In this document: positions 17,708-27,365 of the stretch, in pieces
Numbering within the stretch: the first letter of the stretch is position 1
Layout of the letters: each line of letters opens with the position of its first letter
From: Cypionkella sinensis
GTDB lineage: Bacteria; Pseudomonadota; Alphaproteobacteria; Rhodobacterales; Rhodobacteraceae
Assembly (NCBI RefSeq): GCF_042646385.1
Contig: NZ_JBHRTO010000002.1
Coordinates: 558,001-622,000, forward strand
Direction: 5' to 3'
DNA length: 64,000 nt
Made by a program: the position numbers and the translations under genes
The notes under the pieces: model-generated
The model's input: only the letters and a program-made list of their open reading frames with translations
The model's database searches: none
What the model was told of the DNA's origin: nothing

Positions 17708-19429
17708 ATGAGACTGCGCACAACATCCACCGCCATGGCGCTTGCGCTGATGGCCTATGGCATGCCGGCCCTTGCCGACATGGAAGCCGGAAAGGCATTC
17801 CTTGATAAGGAAATCGGCGATATGTCGGTGCTTTCGCGCGCCGATCAGGAAGCCGAACTGCAATGGTTCGAAAACGCCGCCAAGCCTTTCGCCGGGATGG
17901 AGATCAAGGTTGCCTCGGAAACCCTGACCACCCACGAATACGAATCCAAAGTGCTGGCCCCGGCCTTCACCGCGCTGACCGGCATCAAAGTCACTCACGA
18001 CCTGATAGGCGAAGGTGACGTGGTTGAAAAGCTGCAAACCCAAATGCAGTCGGGCGAAAACATCTATGACGCTTATATCAACGACTCGGATCTGATCGGC
18101 ACCCACTGGCGCTATAAACAAGCCCGCAGCCTGACCGAATTCATGGCAGGCGAAGGCAAAGACGTGACCAACCCCGGTCTCGATCTGGCCGACTTCATCG
18201 GCACCAAATTCACCACAGCCCCCGATGGCCAGCTTTATCAACTGCCCGACCAGCAGTTCGCCAACCTCTACTGGTTCCGCTACGACTGGTTCAACGATCA
18301 GAAAACCAAAGACGATTTCAAAGCCAAATACGGCTATGATCTGGGCGTTCCGATCAACTGGTCGGCCTATGAAGACATCGCTGAGTTCTTCACCGGCCGC
18401 GACATGACCTATGCAGGCGGGCCGGACAAGGTCTATGGCAACATGGACTACGGCAAGAAAGACCCGTCGCTTGGCTGGCGCTACACCGATGCGTGGATGT
18501 CGATGGCCGGTATGGGCGACAAGGGCGAGCCGAACGGTCTGCCGGTTGACGAATGGGGCGTGCGCGTTGACGAAAACTCGCGTCCCGTCGGCTCTTGCGT
18601 GGCCCGTGGTGGTGCGACCAACGACGCAGCCGCTGTTTATGCTGTGACCAAAGCGATTGACTGGCTGAAGAAATACTCGCCGCCAGAAGCCGCAGGCATG
18701 GTGTTCGGCGAAGCAGGCCCGGTTCCGGCCCAAGGTCAGATCGCCCAGCAAATGTTCTGGTATACTGCCTTCACCGCCGACATGGTGAAACCCGGTCTGC
18801 CGGTGATGAACGAAGACGGCACGCCGAAATGGCGGATGGCGCCTTCGCCGCACGGCGCTTACTGGTCGGAAGGCACCAAGGTTGGCTATCAGGACGTGGG
18901 CTCGTGGACGTTGATGAAATCGACGCCGCTGGATCACGCTCAGGCAGCTTGGCTCTATGCCCAGTTCGTCACCTCGAAAACCGTCGATATGAAAAAGTCG
19001 GATGTCGGCCTGACCTTTGCGCGTCAATCGACCATCGACAGCCAGCACTTCACCGATCGCGCCCCGAAACTTGGTGGTCTGATCGAGTTCTACCGCTCGC
19101 CCGCACGGGTTGCATGGTCGCCCACCGGCACCAACATCCCGGATTATCCGAAAATGGCGCAGCTGTGGTGGCAGAACATCGGCGACGCCATGTCGGGTGA
19201 GAAAACCCCGCAGGAAGCGCTGGATGCCCTCTGCGCCGAGCAGGAAAAAGTGCTGGGTCGGCTTGAGAAAGCTGGCGTTCAGGGCGACATCGGTCCGAAG
19301 CTGAACGAAGAAAAAGACCCGCAGGTCTGGCTGGATGAACCCGGCTCGCCGGTGGCAAAACTGGAAAACGAAAAGCCGCAGGGCGAGACGATTGCCTATG
19401 ACGAGCTGATCAAGTCGTGGCAGAAGTGA
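17708..19429 (+). CDS. glpV: glycerol ABC transporter substrate-binding protein GlpV
   Basis: Periplasmic binding protein of 573 aa, unusually large for CUT1 but normal for this glycerol family. Signal peptide at 1-24 ending ALAD. The ATG at 17708 has GGGAGG eight bases upstream; an earlier in-frame start overlapping glpU would destroy the signal peptide and is rejected. Stretches rich in Trp and Tyr (for example ANLYWFRYDWFND) probably form the binding cleft. Last gene before a row of stem-loops that separates it from glpK, consistent with high expression of the binding protein. Confidence 0.9.
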   Translation: MRLRTTSTAMALALMAYGMPALADMEAGKAFLDKEIGDMSVLSRADQEAELQWFENAAKPFAGMEIKVASETLTTHEYESKVLAPAFTALTGIKVTHDLIGEGDVVEKLQTQMQSGENIYDAYINDSDLIGTHWRYKQARSLTEFMAGEGKDVTNPGLDLADFIGTKFTTAPDGQLYQLPDQQFANLYWFRYDWFNDQKTKDDFKAKYGYDLGVPINWSAYEDIAEFFTGRDMTYAGGPDKVYGNMDYGKKDPSLGWRYTDAWMSMAGMGDKGEPNGLPVDEWGVRVDENSRPVGSCVARGGATNDAAAVYAVTKAIDWLKKYSPPEAAGMVFGEAGPVPAQGQIAQQMFWYTAFTADMVKPGLPVMNEDGTPKWRMAPSPHGAYWSEGTKVGYQDVGSWTLMKSTPLDHAQAAWLYAQFVTSKTVDMKKSDVGLTFARQSTIDSQHFTDRAPKLGGLIEFYRSPARVAWSPTGTNIPDYPKMAQLWWQNIGDAMSGEKTPQEALDALCAEQEKVLGRLEKAGVQGDIGPKLNEEKDPQVWLDEPGSPVAKLENEKPQGETIAYDELIKSWQK

Positions 19430-19513
19430 TCTGACAGGCTGACAACTGGTGGCGGGGTGCAAGCCTCGCCCCTTTTTCGTTGGTGGCTTCCACGCGGGCG
19501 GGCCGGGCTTCTT

Positions 19514-19568
19514 GCCCGATTTGGCCGCAGACAAATCGGGCCGCGCCTGCCTGCCCTCGGCAGGCGCG
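19514..19568. repeat. two adjacent stem-loops downstream of glpV
   Basis: GCCCGATTTG (19514-19523) pairs perfectly with CAAATCGGGC (19532-19541); immediately after, CGCGCCTGCC (19542-19551) pairs with GGCAGGCGCG (19559-19568). Both stems are 10 bp without mismatch. They may stabilise the glpV 3' end or act as a partial terminator. The whole gap 19430-19866 (437 bp) holds no gene; these stems and the one at 19665 are its main content. Confidence 0.6.
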
Positions 19569-19664
19569 TTTCCGCGCCCGCCCAGTCAGGCGCGCCCCGA
19601 TTTCCAACCCGACGGGTTGCGGCACAACGCCCCTTGCTCAACGGCTTCCAGCCTTATGAGCAAT

Positions 19665-19704
19665 GAACCGGAAAACTCTGCCCCGCAGAGTTTTCTATCG
19701 GTTC
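19665..19704. terminator. long hairpin between glpV and glpK
   Basis: GAAAACTCTGC (19671-19681) pairs perfectly with GCAGAGTTTTC (19685-19695) over a CCC loop; the flanks GAACCG and CGGTTC extend the stem beyond a 3-base bulge. The T-run lies in the descending arm, so it is terminator-like but not canonical. About 160 bp before glpK. Confidence 0.55.
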
Positions 19705-19866
19705 AGGCCGCAGGAAACACTGTTCCCCCAACTGCCCGACTGCTCTACCCTGCACTTCCTAAAATCGCTCAACCGTTAAAAATCCGCTAAAACCACCACC
19801 CCAACCCCCTGACATACCACAACAAAAAAATGTCCCGCGCTGGGACCGCACCACCCCGGAGGCCAC

Positions 19867-21351
19867 ATGACCCACATCCTTGCCATCGACCAAGGCACCA
19901 CCTCGTCCCGCGCGATCCTGTTTGATGCGGGCCTGAAAGTGGTCTCCTCCGCCCAACAAGAATTTCCCCAGCACTACCCCCAACCCGGCTGGGTCGAACA
20001 TGACCCCGCCGATCTCTGGGCCACAGTCGCCGCCACCACCCGCGCCGCCATCGAGAAATCAGGCCTGCCTGCCCGCGACATCGCGGCCATCGGCATCACC
20101 AACCAACGCGAAACCACCCTGCTGTGGGACCGCGCCACCGGCCACCCCCTGCACAACGCCATCGTCTGGCAAGACCGCCGCACCGCCGACACCTGCACCG
20201 CCCTGAAAGACGCAGGCCACGAGGCGATGATCACCGCCCGCACCGGCCTGCTGCTCGACCCCTACTTCTCCGGCACGAAACTGAAGTGGCTGCTGGACAC
20301 GATCCCCAACGCCCGCGCCCGCGCGCGTGCCGGAGAACTCGCCTTTGGCACCGTCGACAGCTACCTGATCTGGAACCTCACTGGCGGGCGCACCCACGCC
20401 ACTGACGCCACCAACGCCGCCCGCACCCTGCTCTATAACATCGCCGAGGGCCGCTGGGACGCCGACATCTGCGCCCTCCTCGACATCCCGATGCAACTGC
20501 TGCCCGACGTCCGCGACAGTTCTGCCGATTTCGGCCTGACCCGCGCCGATCTGTTCGGCCACGAAATCCCGATCCTTGGCGTCGCAGGCGATCAGCAAGC
20601 CGCCACGGTGGGGCAGGCCTGCTTTCAACCCGGCATGATGAAATCCACCTACGGCACCGGCTGTTTTGCCCTGCTGAACACCGGCGATAAAATGGTGCCG
20701 TCAAAGAACCGCCTGCTGACCACCATCGCCTATCAGTTGGACGGCAAGCCCACCTACGCGCTGGAAGGCTCGATCTTCATCGCGGGTGCTGTGGTGCAAT
20801 GGCTGCGCGACGGGTTGAAAATCATCCGCGACGCCCGCGAAACCCAACCCCTCGCCGAAGCCGCCGACCCCGCGCAAGACGTGGTGCTGGTGCCCGCCTT
20901 CACCGGCCTTGGCGCACCCTATTGGCGGCCCGATTGCCGGGGTGCCGTGTACGGGCTGAACCGCAACTCTGGCCCCGCCGAACTGGCCCGCGCCGCGCTG
21001 GAAAGCGTCGGCTACCAGACCCGCGACCTGCTCGAAGCCATGCGCGCCGATTGGGGCGTCGCCGCCGAGGGCATCCTGCGGGTGGATGGCGGCATGACCG
21101 CCTCGGATTGGGCGATGCAGTTTCTGTCCGATATCCTCGGCGCAGCCGTAGACCGCCCGGTGATCACCGAAACCACCGCCTTGGGCGCTGCCTATCTGGC
21201 GGGACTGAAAGCCGGAATTTGCCCGACCCCTGCCGAATTCCAGAAATCATGGGCGCTGCAACGCCAATTCCTGCCGCAAATGAGCGCCAGCACCCGCGAT
21301 GCCAAATACGCCCGCTGGACCCGCGCCGTCGCGGCCACAATGACCGTGTGA
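19867..21351 (+). CDS. glpK: glycerol kinase
   Basis: Phosphorylates glycerol with ATP to glycerol 3-phosphate; 494 aa, normal length. The N-terminal phosphate-1 motif ILAIDQGTTSSRAILFD, NQRETTLLWDR and the C-terminal adenosine motif VDGGMTASDW are all present. GGAGGCCAC precedes the ATG. Same strand as the transporter but separated by the stem-loop region, so it may have its own promoter or lie in an attenuated part of the operon. Confidence 0.95.
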   Translation: MTHILAIDQGTTSSRAILFDAGLKVVSSAQQEFPQHYPQPGWVEHDPADLWATVAATTRAAIEKSGLPARDIAAIGITNQRETTLLWDRATGHPLHNAIVWQDRRTADTCTALKDAGHEAMITARTGLLLDPYFSGTKLKWLLDTIPNARARARAGELAFGTVDSYLIWNLTGGRTHATDATNAARTLLYNIAEGRWDADICALLDIPMQLLPDVRDSSADFGLTRADLFGHEIPILGVAGDQQAATVGQACFQPGMMKSTYGTGCFALLNTGDKMVPSKNRLLTTIAYQLDGKPTYALEGSIFIAGAVVQWLRDGLKIIRDARETQPLAEAADPAQDVVLVPAFTGLGAPYWRPDCRGAVYGLNRNSGPAELARAALESVGYQTRDLLEAMRADWGVAAEGILRVDGGMTASDWAMQFLSDILGAAVDRPVITETTALGAAYLAGLKAGICPTPAEFQKSWALQRQFLPQMSASTRDAKYARWTRAVAATMTV

Positions 21352-21389
21352 CGCCCGACCTAAAAGGTGCTGGAACGCCAGTCTGCGCT

Positions 21390-21593
21390 TTACTTGAACG
21401 CGCAGCCTGGCTTTATCCCCAAAGCGCGAAACACCGTGGCGGCAGGGCAAAATCCGGTGATGGCAGACTGGATCAAGTTGACCCCGATAAACACCGTCAG
21501 CAGCAAGAAGCCCTGCGACACCCAATAGGTCAGCGCCACCGACAGCAGCACCATCAGCCCCGCAAACACCAACACCGCGCGATCAATCGTCAT
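21390..21593 (-). CDS. small DUF2892 (YgaP-like) inner-membrane protein
   Basis: A 67-aa protein with two hydrophobic helices (about 6-22 and 28-46) followed by GFCPAATVFRALG, a motif characteristic of the DUF2892 domain found fused to rhodanese in E. coli YgaP. It lies 50 bp downstream of the sulfide:quinone oxidoreductase gene on the same strand, so a role in membrane sulfur handling is plausible. No catalytic residue can be identified except the single Cys of the FCP motif. Confidence 0.75.
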   Translation of the reverse strand: MTIDRAVLVFAGLMVLLSVALTYWVSQGFLLLTVFIGVNLIQSAITGFCPAATVFRALGIKPGCAFK

Positions 21594-21643
21594 GGTTTTC
21601 TCCTTTCAGCAATGCCGGAAGGGCGAGAGCCCCCCGGCAAAGG

Positions 21644-22927
21644 TCAGCCGTTTTTGGTTTCTTTCAGCTTGTCGATACCCAGGGCTTTCAGCGCCAGCGT
21701 TTCATAGAACGGCTCGGAAACCCCTTTGCGCAGCTTGCGGATGAAGTATTTCTCAAACCCAATCTTGGCCATGTGGACCCATTTGCCACTGGACGACCAG
21801 TTGACGTTGCGCGGCGGAATCTGCGGCTGGGCCACGAACGCCACGCCGCCGTCACCGAAATCGGCAAGGCAGACGGCGTTCCACGTCCCCACCTGATCGG
21901 GCACGCGGCCACGCACGAGGTTGCCGATGTTATGCGCGGTTGCCGTCACCATCGACTCAATCATGAACCCGGTTTTCGGCACCCCGACAGGCACCGGCGT
22001 TGCGGCCAGCGGAGGAATGGCCACACAAACCCCGACTGCGAAAATCTCGGGGTATCTCGCGTTCTGCTGATGCTTGTCCACCAAGGTAAAGCCGCGCGGA
22101 TTGCTCAGGCCCTCGATGCCCGCCACTGGCTTGATGCCGCGAAACGCTGGCAGCAACATCGAAAACGCAAAGGGAAGCTGGCGTTCGGGCTTTGCCACAC
22201 CATCCTCTCCAACTTCCTCGACCAGCATTTGCCCATCTTCGACCTTTTTCACCCGCGTCGACGTCAACCACTTGATGTGCTTGGCGCGCATCTCGGACTC
22301 GAGCAGCCCCTTGGTGTCGCCCACGCCATCAAGCCCTAGATGCCCGATATAGGGTTCAGAGGTGACAAAGGTCATCGGCACACGATCCCGCACTTTGGCG
22401 CGGCGCAGGGCAGTTTCAAGGATGAACAGATATTCATAGGCCGGCCCGAAACAGCTTGCCCCCTGCACGGCACCGATAATCACCGGGCCGGGAGTCTTGA
22501 TCAACGCTTCAACAACTTTGGCAGCCTTTTCGGCGTGATCAACGTGACAGATGGATTGGGTAAAGCCGTCGGGGCCAAAGCCCTCAATCTCGTCAAAGGC
22601 CAGTTCGGGCCCGGTTGCGATCACCAGATAATCATAGCTGATGCTTTCACCGTTGATCAGGGCGATGCGCTTTTCGTCGGGATGCAGCCGCTCGGCGGCC
22701 ACCGGGATGAAGGCGATGTTCTTCTTCGCCATCACCGTGGCCAGATCAACAGTGATTTCGTCCCGCCCCCGCCACCCAACCGCCACCCACGGATTAGACG
22801 GGACAAAGTGATAATGCGCATCCTTGGTAACGACCGTCACGCTATCTTCCGCGCGCAATTGATCGCGTAACTCGTAGGCCATCAAGGCCCCACCCAAGCC
22901 CGCACCCAAAACAACGACATGTGCCAT
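21644..22927 (-). CDS. sqr: sulfide:quinone oxidoreductase
   Basis: Membrane-bound flavoprotein that oxidises sulfide to polysulfide or persulfide and reduces quinone; 427 aa. N-terminal FAD motif VVVLGAGLGGALMAY. The three cysteines needed for catalysis fall at C127, C159 (GASCFGPAYEY) and C353, within three residues of those in the Acidithiobacillus enzyme, which argues for a true SQR rather than a type II NADH dehydrogenase. C-terminal amphipathic stretch with FYETLALKALG. It lies downstream of an RND pump with 24 bp between, and upstream of DUF2892, so the group may serve sulfide or persulfide defence. Confidence 0.85.
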   Translation of the reverse strand: MAHVVVLGAGLGGALMAYELRDQLRAEDSVTVVTKDAHYHFVPSNPWVAVGWRGRDEITVDLATVMAKKNIAFIPVAAERLHPDEKRIALINGESISYDYLVIATGPELAFDEIEGFGPDGFTQSICHVDHAEKAAKVVEALIKTPGPVIIGAVQGASCFGPAYEYLFILETALRRAKVRDRVPMTFVTSEPYIGHLGLDGVGDTKGLLESEMRAKHIKWLTSTRVKKVEDGQMLVEEVGEDGVAKPERQLPFAFSMLLPAFRGIKPVAGIEGLSNPRGFTLVDKHQQNARYPEIFAVGVCVAIPPLAATPVPVGVPKTGFMIESMVTATAHNIGNLVRGRVPDQVGTWNAVCLADFGDGGVAFVAQPQIPPRNVNWSSSGKWVHMAKIGFEKYFIRKLRKGVSEPFYETLALKALGIDKLKETKNG

Positions 22928-22951
22928 TTTTCATCCTCCCTTGATAAATGG

Positions 22952-25900
22952 TCAGGTTTTGAACACCCGATAAATCGCGGGGATGACCAGAACCGTCAGC
23001 AGGGTGGAGGTCAGCAGCCCGAACAGCAGCGAGATCGCCAGCCCCTGAAAGATCGGGTCGGCAAGGATCACCGCCGCACCGATCATCGCAGCCACGGCGG
23101 TCAGAAAAATCGGCTTGAAGCGGATGGTCCCGGCATGGATCAGGCTTTCAACACTCACCGCGCCCTCGCCCCGGATGAAATCCACCAGCAGGATCGAGTT
23201 GCGCACAATGATCCCAGCCAGCGCGATAAACCCGATCATCGAGGTTGCCGAAAACGGCGCGTGGAACAGCCAGTGACCAACCATGATGCCCAAGAAGGTC
23301 AGCGGAATTGGCGTCAGAATGACCAGAGGCAGGCGGAACGATCCGAATTGCGCCACCACCAGAATGTAGATGCCCAGCAACGCCACGCCAAAGGCAGCCC
23401 CCATGTCGCGGAACGTCACCCAAGTGACCTCCCATTCGCCATCCCACAGCAGCACCGGGCGGCTTTCGTCATCGGGTTGGCCATGCAGCGCGATCTCGGG
23501 CGCGCCGGGGATTGCCGCAAGCGCGCGACCCACGGCGAGCATACCGTAAAGCGGTGCCTCAAAATCGCCCGCCAGTTCCGCCGTGACCATTTCGGCGGCA
23601 CGCCCGTTGTGGCGAAAGATTGGGAAGGATGCAGCCTCGGTCTGCACCTTCACCACATCGCCCAACTCCACCACCTCACGCGCGCCGGGCAGGGTGTTGG
23701 CCGGGATCGGCGTGGTCAGAAAACGCTCGTCCATCACGCGGTCGGATTTGGCGCGCTGAATGATCAGCGGCAGCGGATAGCGGCCCTCGCCGCGATGCGA
23801 ATAGCCCACCACCTGCCCACCGTTCAGTGCCGCGATGGTGTCGAACACATCCTGTTCCTGCACGCCGAAATATTCCAGATCATCGGTCGAAATCGTTGCC
23901 CGCAACCGCCGCGCCTGCGTGCCATAGCTGTTGTCCACATCGACGATGAACGGCACCGCGCGAAAGGCGGTCTCGACCTGCAACGCCGTCGCCCGCCGCG
24001 TGGCCGCATCGGGGCCATAAATCTCGGCCAGCAAGGTCGCCATCACCGGCGGCCCCGGCGGCGGTTCCACCACCTTGACCGAAGTGCCCGCAGGCAGGGC
24101 CAGCGCGGCAATCCGCGCCCGAATGTCCAGCGCGATCTGATGGCTGGTGCGGTCGCGCGCGCCCTTTGGCAGCAGGTTGACCGCAACCTCGCCCATCTGC
24201 GGGCTGGCGCGCAAATAGGTGTGGCGCACAAGGCCGTTGAAATTGGCAGGCGACGCGGTGGCAGCATGGGTCTGCACCGAGGTGACTTCCGGCAAAGCCA
24301 GCACCGCCTCGCCGATCTGCTGTGCCACCCGATCCGTCGCCTCGGTCGCAGCGCCTTCCGGCAGGTCGATCATCACCGAAAGCTCGGATTTGTTGTCAAA
24401 CGGCAAAAGCTTGACGGTGACATCCTGCGTGTAAAGCAAGCCAAGCGACCCAAAAGACAAAGCGGCCGAGATCAGCAGGAACAACGCCGACCGCCGTTTG
24501 CTGGCCAGCACGGGCCGCGCCAGCGCCACATAGGTGCGCTCCATGATGCCAACATGCGCTGTGTGGCTGACCTGCGCCCTGCCCGCGATCTTGACCATCA
24601 GCCAAGGCGTGATGATCACGGCGACAAAGAACGACAGGATCATCGCCGCCGAGGCATTGGCGGGAATGGGCGACATGTAGGGGCCCATCAAGCCGCTGAC
24701 AAACAGCATCGGCACCAGTGCGGCCACCACCGTCAGCGTCGCCACAATCGTCGGATTGCCAACCTCGGCCACCGCATCGACAGCCGCCTGCGCGCGGGGC
24801 CGGGTATCCGCCATGCCCCAATGCCGCGCGATATTCTCGATCACCACGATGGCATCATCCACCAGAATGCCAATCGAAAAGATCAGCGCAAACAGGCTGA
24901 CGCGGTTCAGCGTGTATCCCATGATCCAGCTTGCAAACAGCGTCAGCAGGATCGTCACCGGAATGACAATCGCCACCACGATGCCTTCACGCCAGCCAAT
25001 CGCCAGCAACACCAAAGCGATGATCGAAACCGTGGCAAGGCCCAGATGGAACAGCAGTTCATTGGCCTTTTCGTTGGCGGTCTCGCCATAATCGCGCGTC
25101 ACAGTCACCGCGACCTCATCGGGGATGATGCGCCCCTGCTGCGCCATCACTCGCGCCAGCGCCGCTTCCGCCACCACCACCGCATTCGCCCCGGCGCGTT
25201 TGGCAATCGCCAATGTCACCGCCGGGCTGCGCGCGATGCCATGATCGCCGCGGGTCAGGTTGGCGACAATCGCATCGCCGGTATCGGGCACATACGCCAC
25301 ATCGGCCAGATCCGAGACATAAACCGGCCGCCCGTCGCGCGTGGTGACAAGCAGGTTCGCCACCTCAGCCGGGGCAACCAACGTCTGCCCCGCAACCAGA
25401 TCCACCTGTTCGCCGCCATCGCGCAGCTTACCCGCCGTCAGCGTGCGATTGGCCTGCGCCACCTTCTGCGCCAGTTGTTGCAGCGTCACCCCATACAGCG
25501 CCAACCGATCCGGGTCGGGCGCGATGCGGATGGCTTCCTGCCCCTCGCCCACCAGATAGGTCAGGCCGACATTCTCGGTCTTGGCAACCTCGGCCTGCAA
25601 GGCCCGCGCGATACGGGTCAGATCGTTTGCCCCCACATCGGCTCCCGGCTTGCCCGAAAGCGTCACCGCCAGAATCGCCACATCATCAATGCCACGCCCG
25701 ACGATCAACGGCTCGGGGATGCCAACTGGAATCCGGTCCAGATTGGCCCGCACCTTGTCATGCACCCGCAACACCGCATCTTCTGACCGGGTGCCAACCG
25801 CAAACCGCACCATCACCAAGGCGCCATCGTCTTGCGTCTGCGAATAGACATGCTCGACGCCCGCGATGCCCTTGACGATCACCTCAAGCGGTTCTGTCAC

Positions 25901-26119
25901 CAGCTTCACCGCATCCTCGGCGCGCAATCCCGGCGCGGCGATGTGGATATCCACCATCGGCACCGAGATTTGCGGTTCTTCCTCGCGCGGCAACGCCCCA
26001 AGCGCCACCAGCCCTGCCGCCAGCGCCGCAAGGATGAACAGCGGTGTCAGGGAAGAGGCGATGAAGGCTTGGGTCAGCCGGCCCGCGATACCAAGTGCAG
26101 CTTTTATCGGCGCTGTCAT
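22952..26119 (-). CDS. RND efflux transporter permease (AcrB-like)
   Basis: A 1055-aa inner-membrane proton antiporter with the usual 12-helix, two-repeat plan. TM4 contains the proton-relay aspartates in ILVDDAIVVIEN. Two large periplasmic loops follow TM1 and TM7. ATGA overlap with the membrane-fusion gene upstream. No outer-membrane TolC partner is in the window. Substrate unknown; because the next gene is sqr, it may export a toxic sulfur species or a compound active under the same stress. That link is inference from gene order only. Confidence 0.9.
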   Translation of the reverse strand: MTAPIKAALGIAGRLTQAFIASSLTPLFILAALAAGLVALGALPREEEPQISVPMVDIHIAAPGLRAEDAVKLVTEPLEVIVKGIAGVEHVYSQTQDDGALVMVRFAVGTRSEDAVLRVHDKVRANLDRIPVGIPEPLIVGRGIDDVAILAVTLSGKPGADVGANDLTRIARALQAEVAKTENVGLTYLVGEGQEAIRIAPDPDRLALYGVTLQQLAQKVAQANRTLTAGKLRDGGEQVDLVAGQTLVAPAEVANLLVTTRDGRPVYVSDLADVAYVPDTGDAIVANLTRGDHGIARSPAVTLAIAKRAGANAVVVAEAALARVMAQQGRIIPDEVAVTVTRDYGETANEKANELLFHLGLATVSIIALVLLAIGWREGIVVAIVIPVTILLTLFASWIMGYTLNRVSLFALIFSIGILVDDAIVVIENIARHWGMADTRPRAQAAVDAVAEVGNPTIVATLTVVAALVPMLFVSGLMGPYMSPIPANASAAMILSFFVAVIITPWLMVKIAGRAQVSHTAHVGIMERTYVALARPVLASKRRSALFLLISAALSFGSLGLLYTQDVTVKLLPFDNKSELSVMIDLPEGAATEATDRVAQQIGEAVLALPEVTSVQTHAATASPANFNGLVRHTYLRASPQMGEVAVNLLPKGARDRTSHQIALDIRARIAALALPAGTSVKVVEPPPGPPVMATLLAEIYGPDAATRRATALQVETAFRAVPFIVDVDNSYGTQARRLRATISTDDLEYFGVQEQDVFDTIAALNGGQVVGYSHRGEGRYPLPLIIQRAKSDRVMDERFLTTPIPANTLPGAREVVELGDVVKVQTEAASFPIFRHNGRAAEMVTAELAGDFEAPLYGMLAVGRALAAIPGAPEIALHGQPDDESRPVLLWDGEWEVTWVTFRDMGAAFGVALLGIYILVVAQFGSFRLPLVILTPIPLTFLGIMVGHWLFHAPFSATSMIGFIALAGIIVRNSILLVDFIRGEGAVSVESLIHAGTIRFKPIFLTAVAAMIGAAVILADPIFQGLAISLLFGLLTSTLLTVLVIPAIYRVFKT

Positions 26120-27105
26120 GGCTGGGCCTGTGCGGTGGCATCAGTCACAATCCGATCGCCGGCCTGCAAGCCCGACAGGATTTCAACCTGCGCGACACCA
26201 TTCACCAAGACCTCGACACCCGGCACCACGCTGCGCATGACTGGGCCACCGGCACCGTCCAACATCACAAAATCAAGCCCGCCGCGCGTTAAGATGGCGC
26301 TGCGCGGCACCATCAGCGCCTGATGGCTACCCACCGCCAAGCGTACCAACACGCGGGCGTCGAAAAATCGATCAGACAGGTCTTTGACGGCAACATCCGC
26401 CACCACCCGGCCATTCTCGATCAGCGGATAGATGCGGGCCAGACGGCCCTCTGCGGCCAGATCGCCGTTTTCAATTTCGATCACATCACCTTCATGCAGC
26501 GCGGTCGCCAACCGCTCTGGCACCGACAGCCGCAGAAAGCTGCCGCCAACCGCCAGCGTCGCAACCGTTTCGCCGGGCATCACCACGCCGCCCTTGGCCA
26601 CAGGCACCTCCAGCACGCGGCCTGCTGCCGGGGCCAGCACCTGACCTTCGGCCTGATTCTGCCGGGTGACGTTCATTTCGGCATCCAAGGCCGCCAATTG
26701 CCCCGCCAGCACCTCGGCCTGCGTCCGCAACGCATCCTGCCTTTGCGCCGTCGTCACCCCCTGCCGCAGCAAATCTTCGCCACGCTTCACCTCGGCCAGC
26801 GCGTTGGCAAGCTGGGCGGCCAACGCCACCTTTTGCGATTCCAGTGCGGCAAGCTGAAACGCCAGCTTTTCGTCAATAATCATCGCCATGCTTTGCCCGG
26901 CCACCACCAGATCGCCCTCGGCAACCTGCAACTCGGTCAAAGTGCCGCCGATTCGTGCCCGCGCTGGCAAGCGATCCCGCGCCTCGATGCGGCCATAGAC
27001 TGCCTTCCAATCCGTTACAGGGGTTAAAGAAAGCGCCATAGTCTCGGCATATGCCGCTTGGGCGCATACTGCGATAAGCAGGGCGAAAGTTGGGATGATC
27101 TTCAT
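26116..27105 (-). CDS. RND efflux periplasmic adaptor (membrane fusion protein)
   Basis: A 329-aa adaptor with signal peptide at 1-20 (ending AYAET). A lipoyl-like half (LPARARIGGTLTELQVAEGDLV), a short helical hairpin around 70-130, and a beta-barrel region follow. It bridges the RND pump to an outer-membrane channel not encoded here. First gene of the minus-strand group adaptor-pump-sqr-DUF2892. The AT-rich palindrome 36 bp before its start is probably its operator. Confidence 0.88.
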   Translation of the reverse strand: MKIIPTFALLIAVCAQAAYAETMALSLTPVTDWKAVYGRIEARDRLPARARIGGTLTELQVAEGDLVVAGQSMAMIIDEKLAFQLAALESQKVALAAQLANALAEVKRGEDLLRQGVTTAQRQDALRTQAEVLAGQLAALDAEMNVTRQNQAEGQVLAPAAGRVLEVPVAKGGVVMPGETVATLAVGGSFLRLSVPERLATALHEGDVIEIENGDLAAEGRLARIYPLIENGRVVADVAVKDLSDRFFDARVLVRLAVGSHQALMVPRSAILTRGGLDFVMLDGAGGPVMRSVVPGVEVLVNGVAQVEILSGLQAGDRIVTDATAQAQP

Positions 27106-27140
27106 GCGGGTGGCTTTCCTTGCCCCGCCTATATATAGTT

Positions 27141-27152
27141 ATATTCGAATAT
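27141..27152. promoter_or_regulatory. AT-rich palindromic operator upstream of efflux/sqr group
   Basis: ATATTCGAATAT is a perfect 12-bp palindrome in a 40-bp AT-rich stretch (27130-27170) that stands out from the GC-rich surroundings. Such sites suit ArsR-family repressors such as the sulfide-responsive BigR/SqrR type that control sqr genes. No ArsR gene is in the window, so the regulator is inference. Confidence 0.5.
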
Positions 27153-27267
27153 GTAAATATATCATATTTGGTTTCCCCAAGGCGACGACAGCTTGCCCGT
27201 TCCACGCCCCAGCCCAACCGCAATGCGCCCCTCGCAAGATCAATTCCAAGGTCAGATCAGTTTTCTA

Positions 27268-27283
27268 TTGCATACGTATGCTT
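27268..27283. promoter_or_regulatory. LacI-type operator, site 2 (NTF2-like gene)
   Basis: TTGCATACGTATGCTT, matching 14 of 16 consensus positions and with the central CG. It lies 82 bp before the ATG of the double NTF2-like gene. Confidence 0.7.
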
Positions 27284-27365
27284 TGAGGTTCATTTTAGCG
27301 CCCATCAGGTAAACTCACCCGGCGGCGCATGGGAACGCGCGGGCGAAACAGCGCAAAAGGCGAAA

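Noticed and set aside
17543..19534. 663-codon minus-strand reading opposite glpV
   Set aside because: Antisense shadow; glpV has a signal peptide, ribosome site and family features.
22919..25786. 955-codon open reading frame on the plus strand opposite the RND pump
   Set aside because: Arg/His/Gln-rich nonsense composition typical of the antisense of a GC-rich gene; no ribosome site or domain, while the minus strand encodes a complete RND permease.
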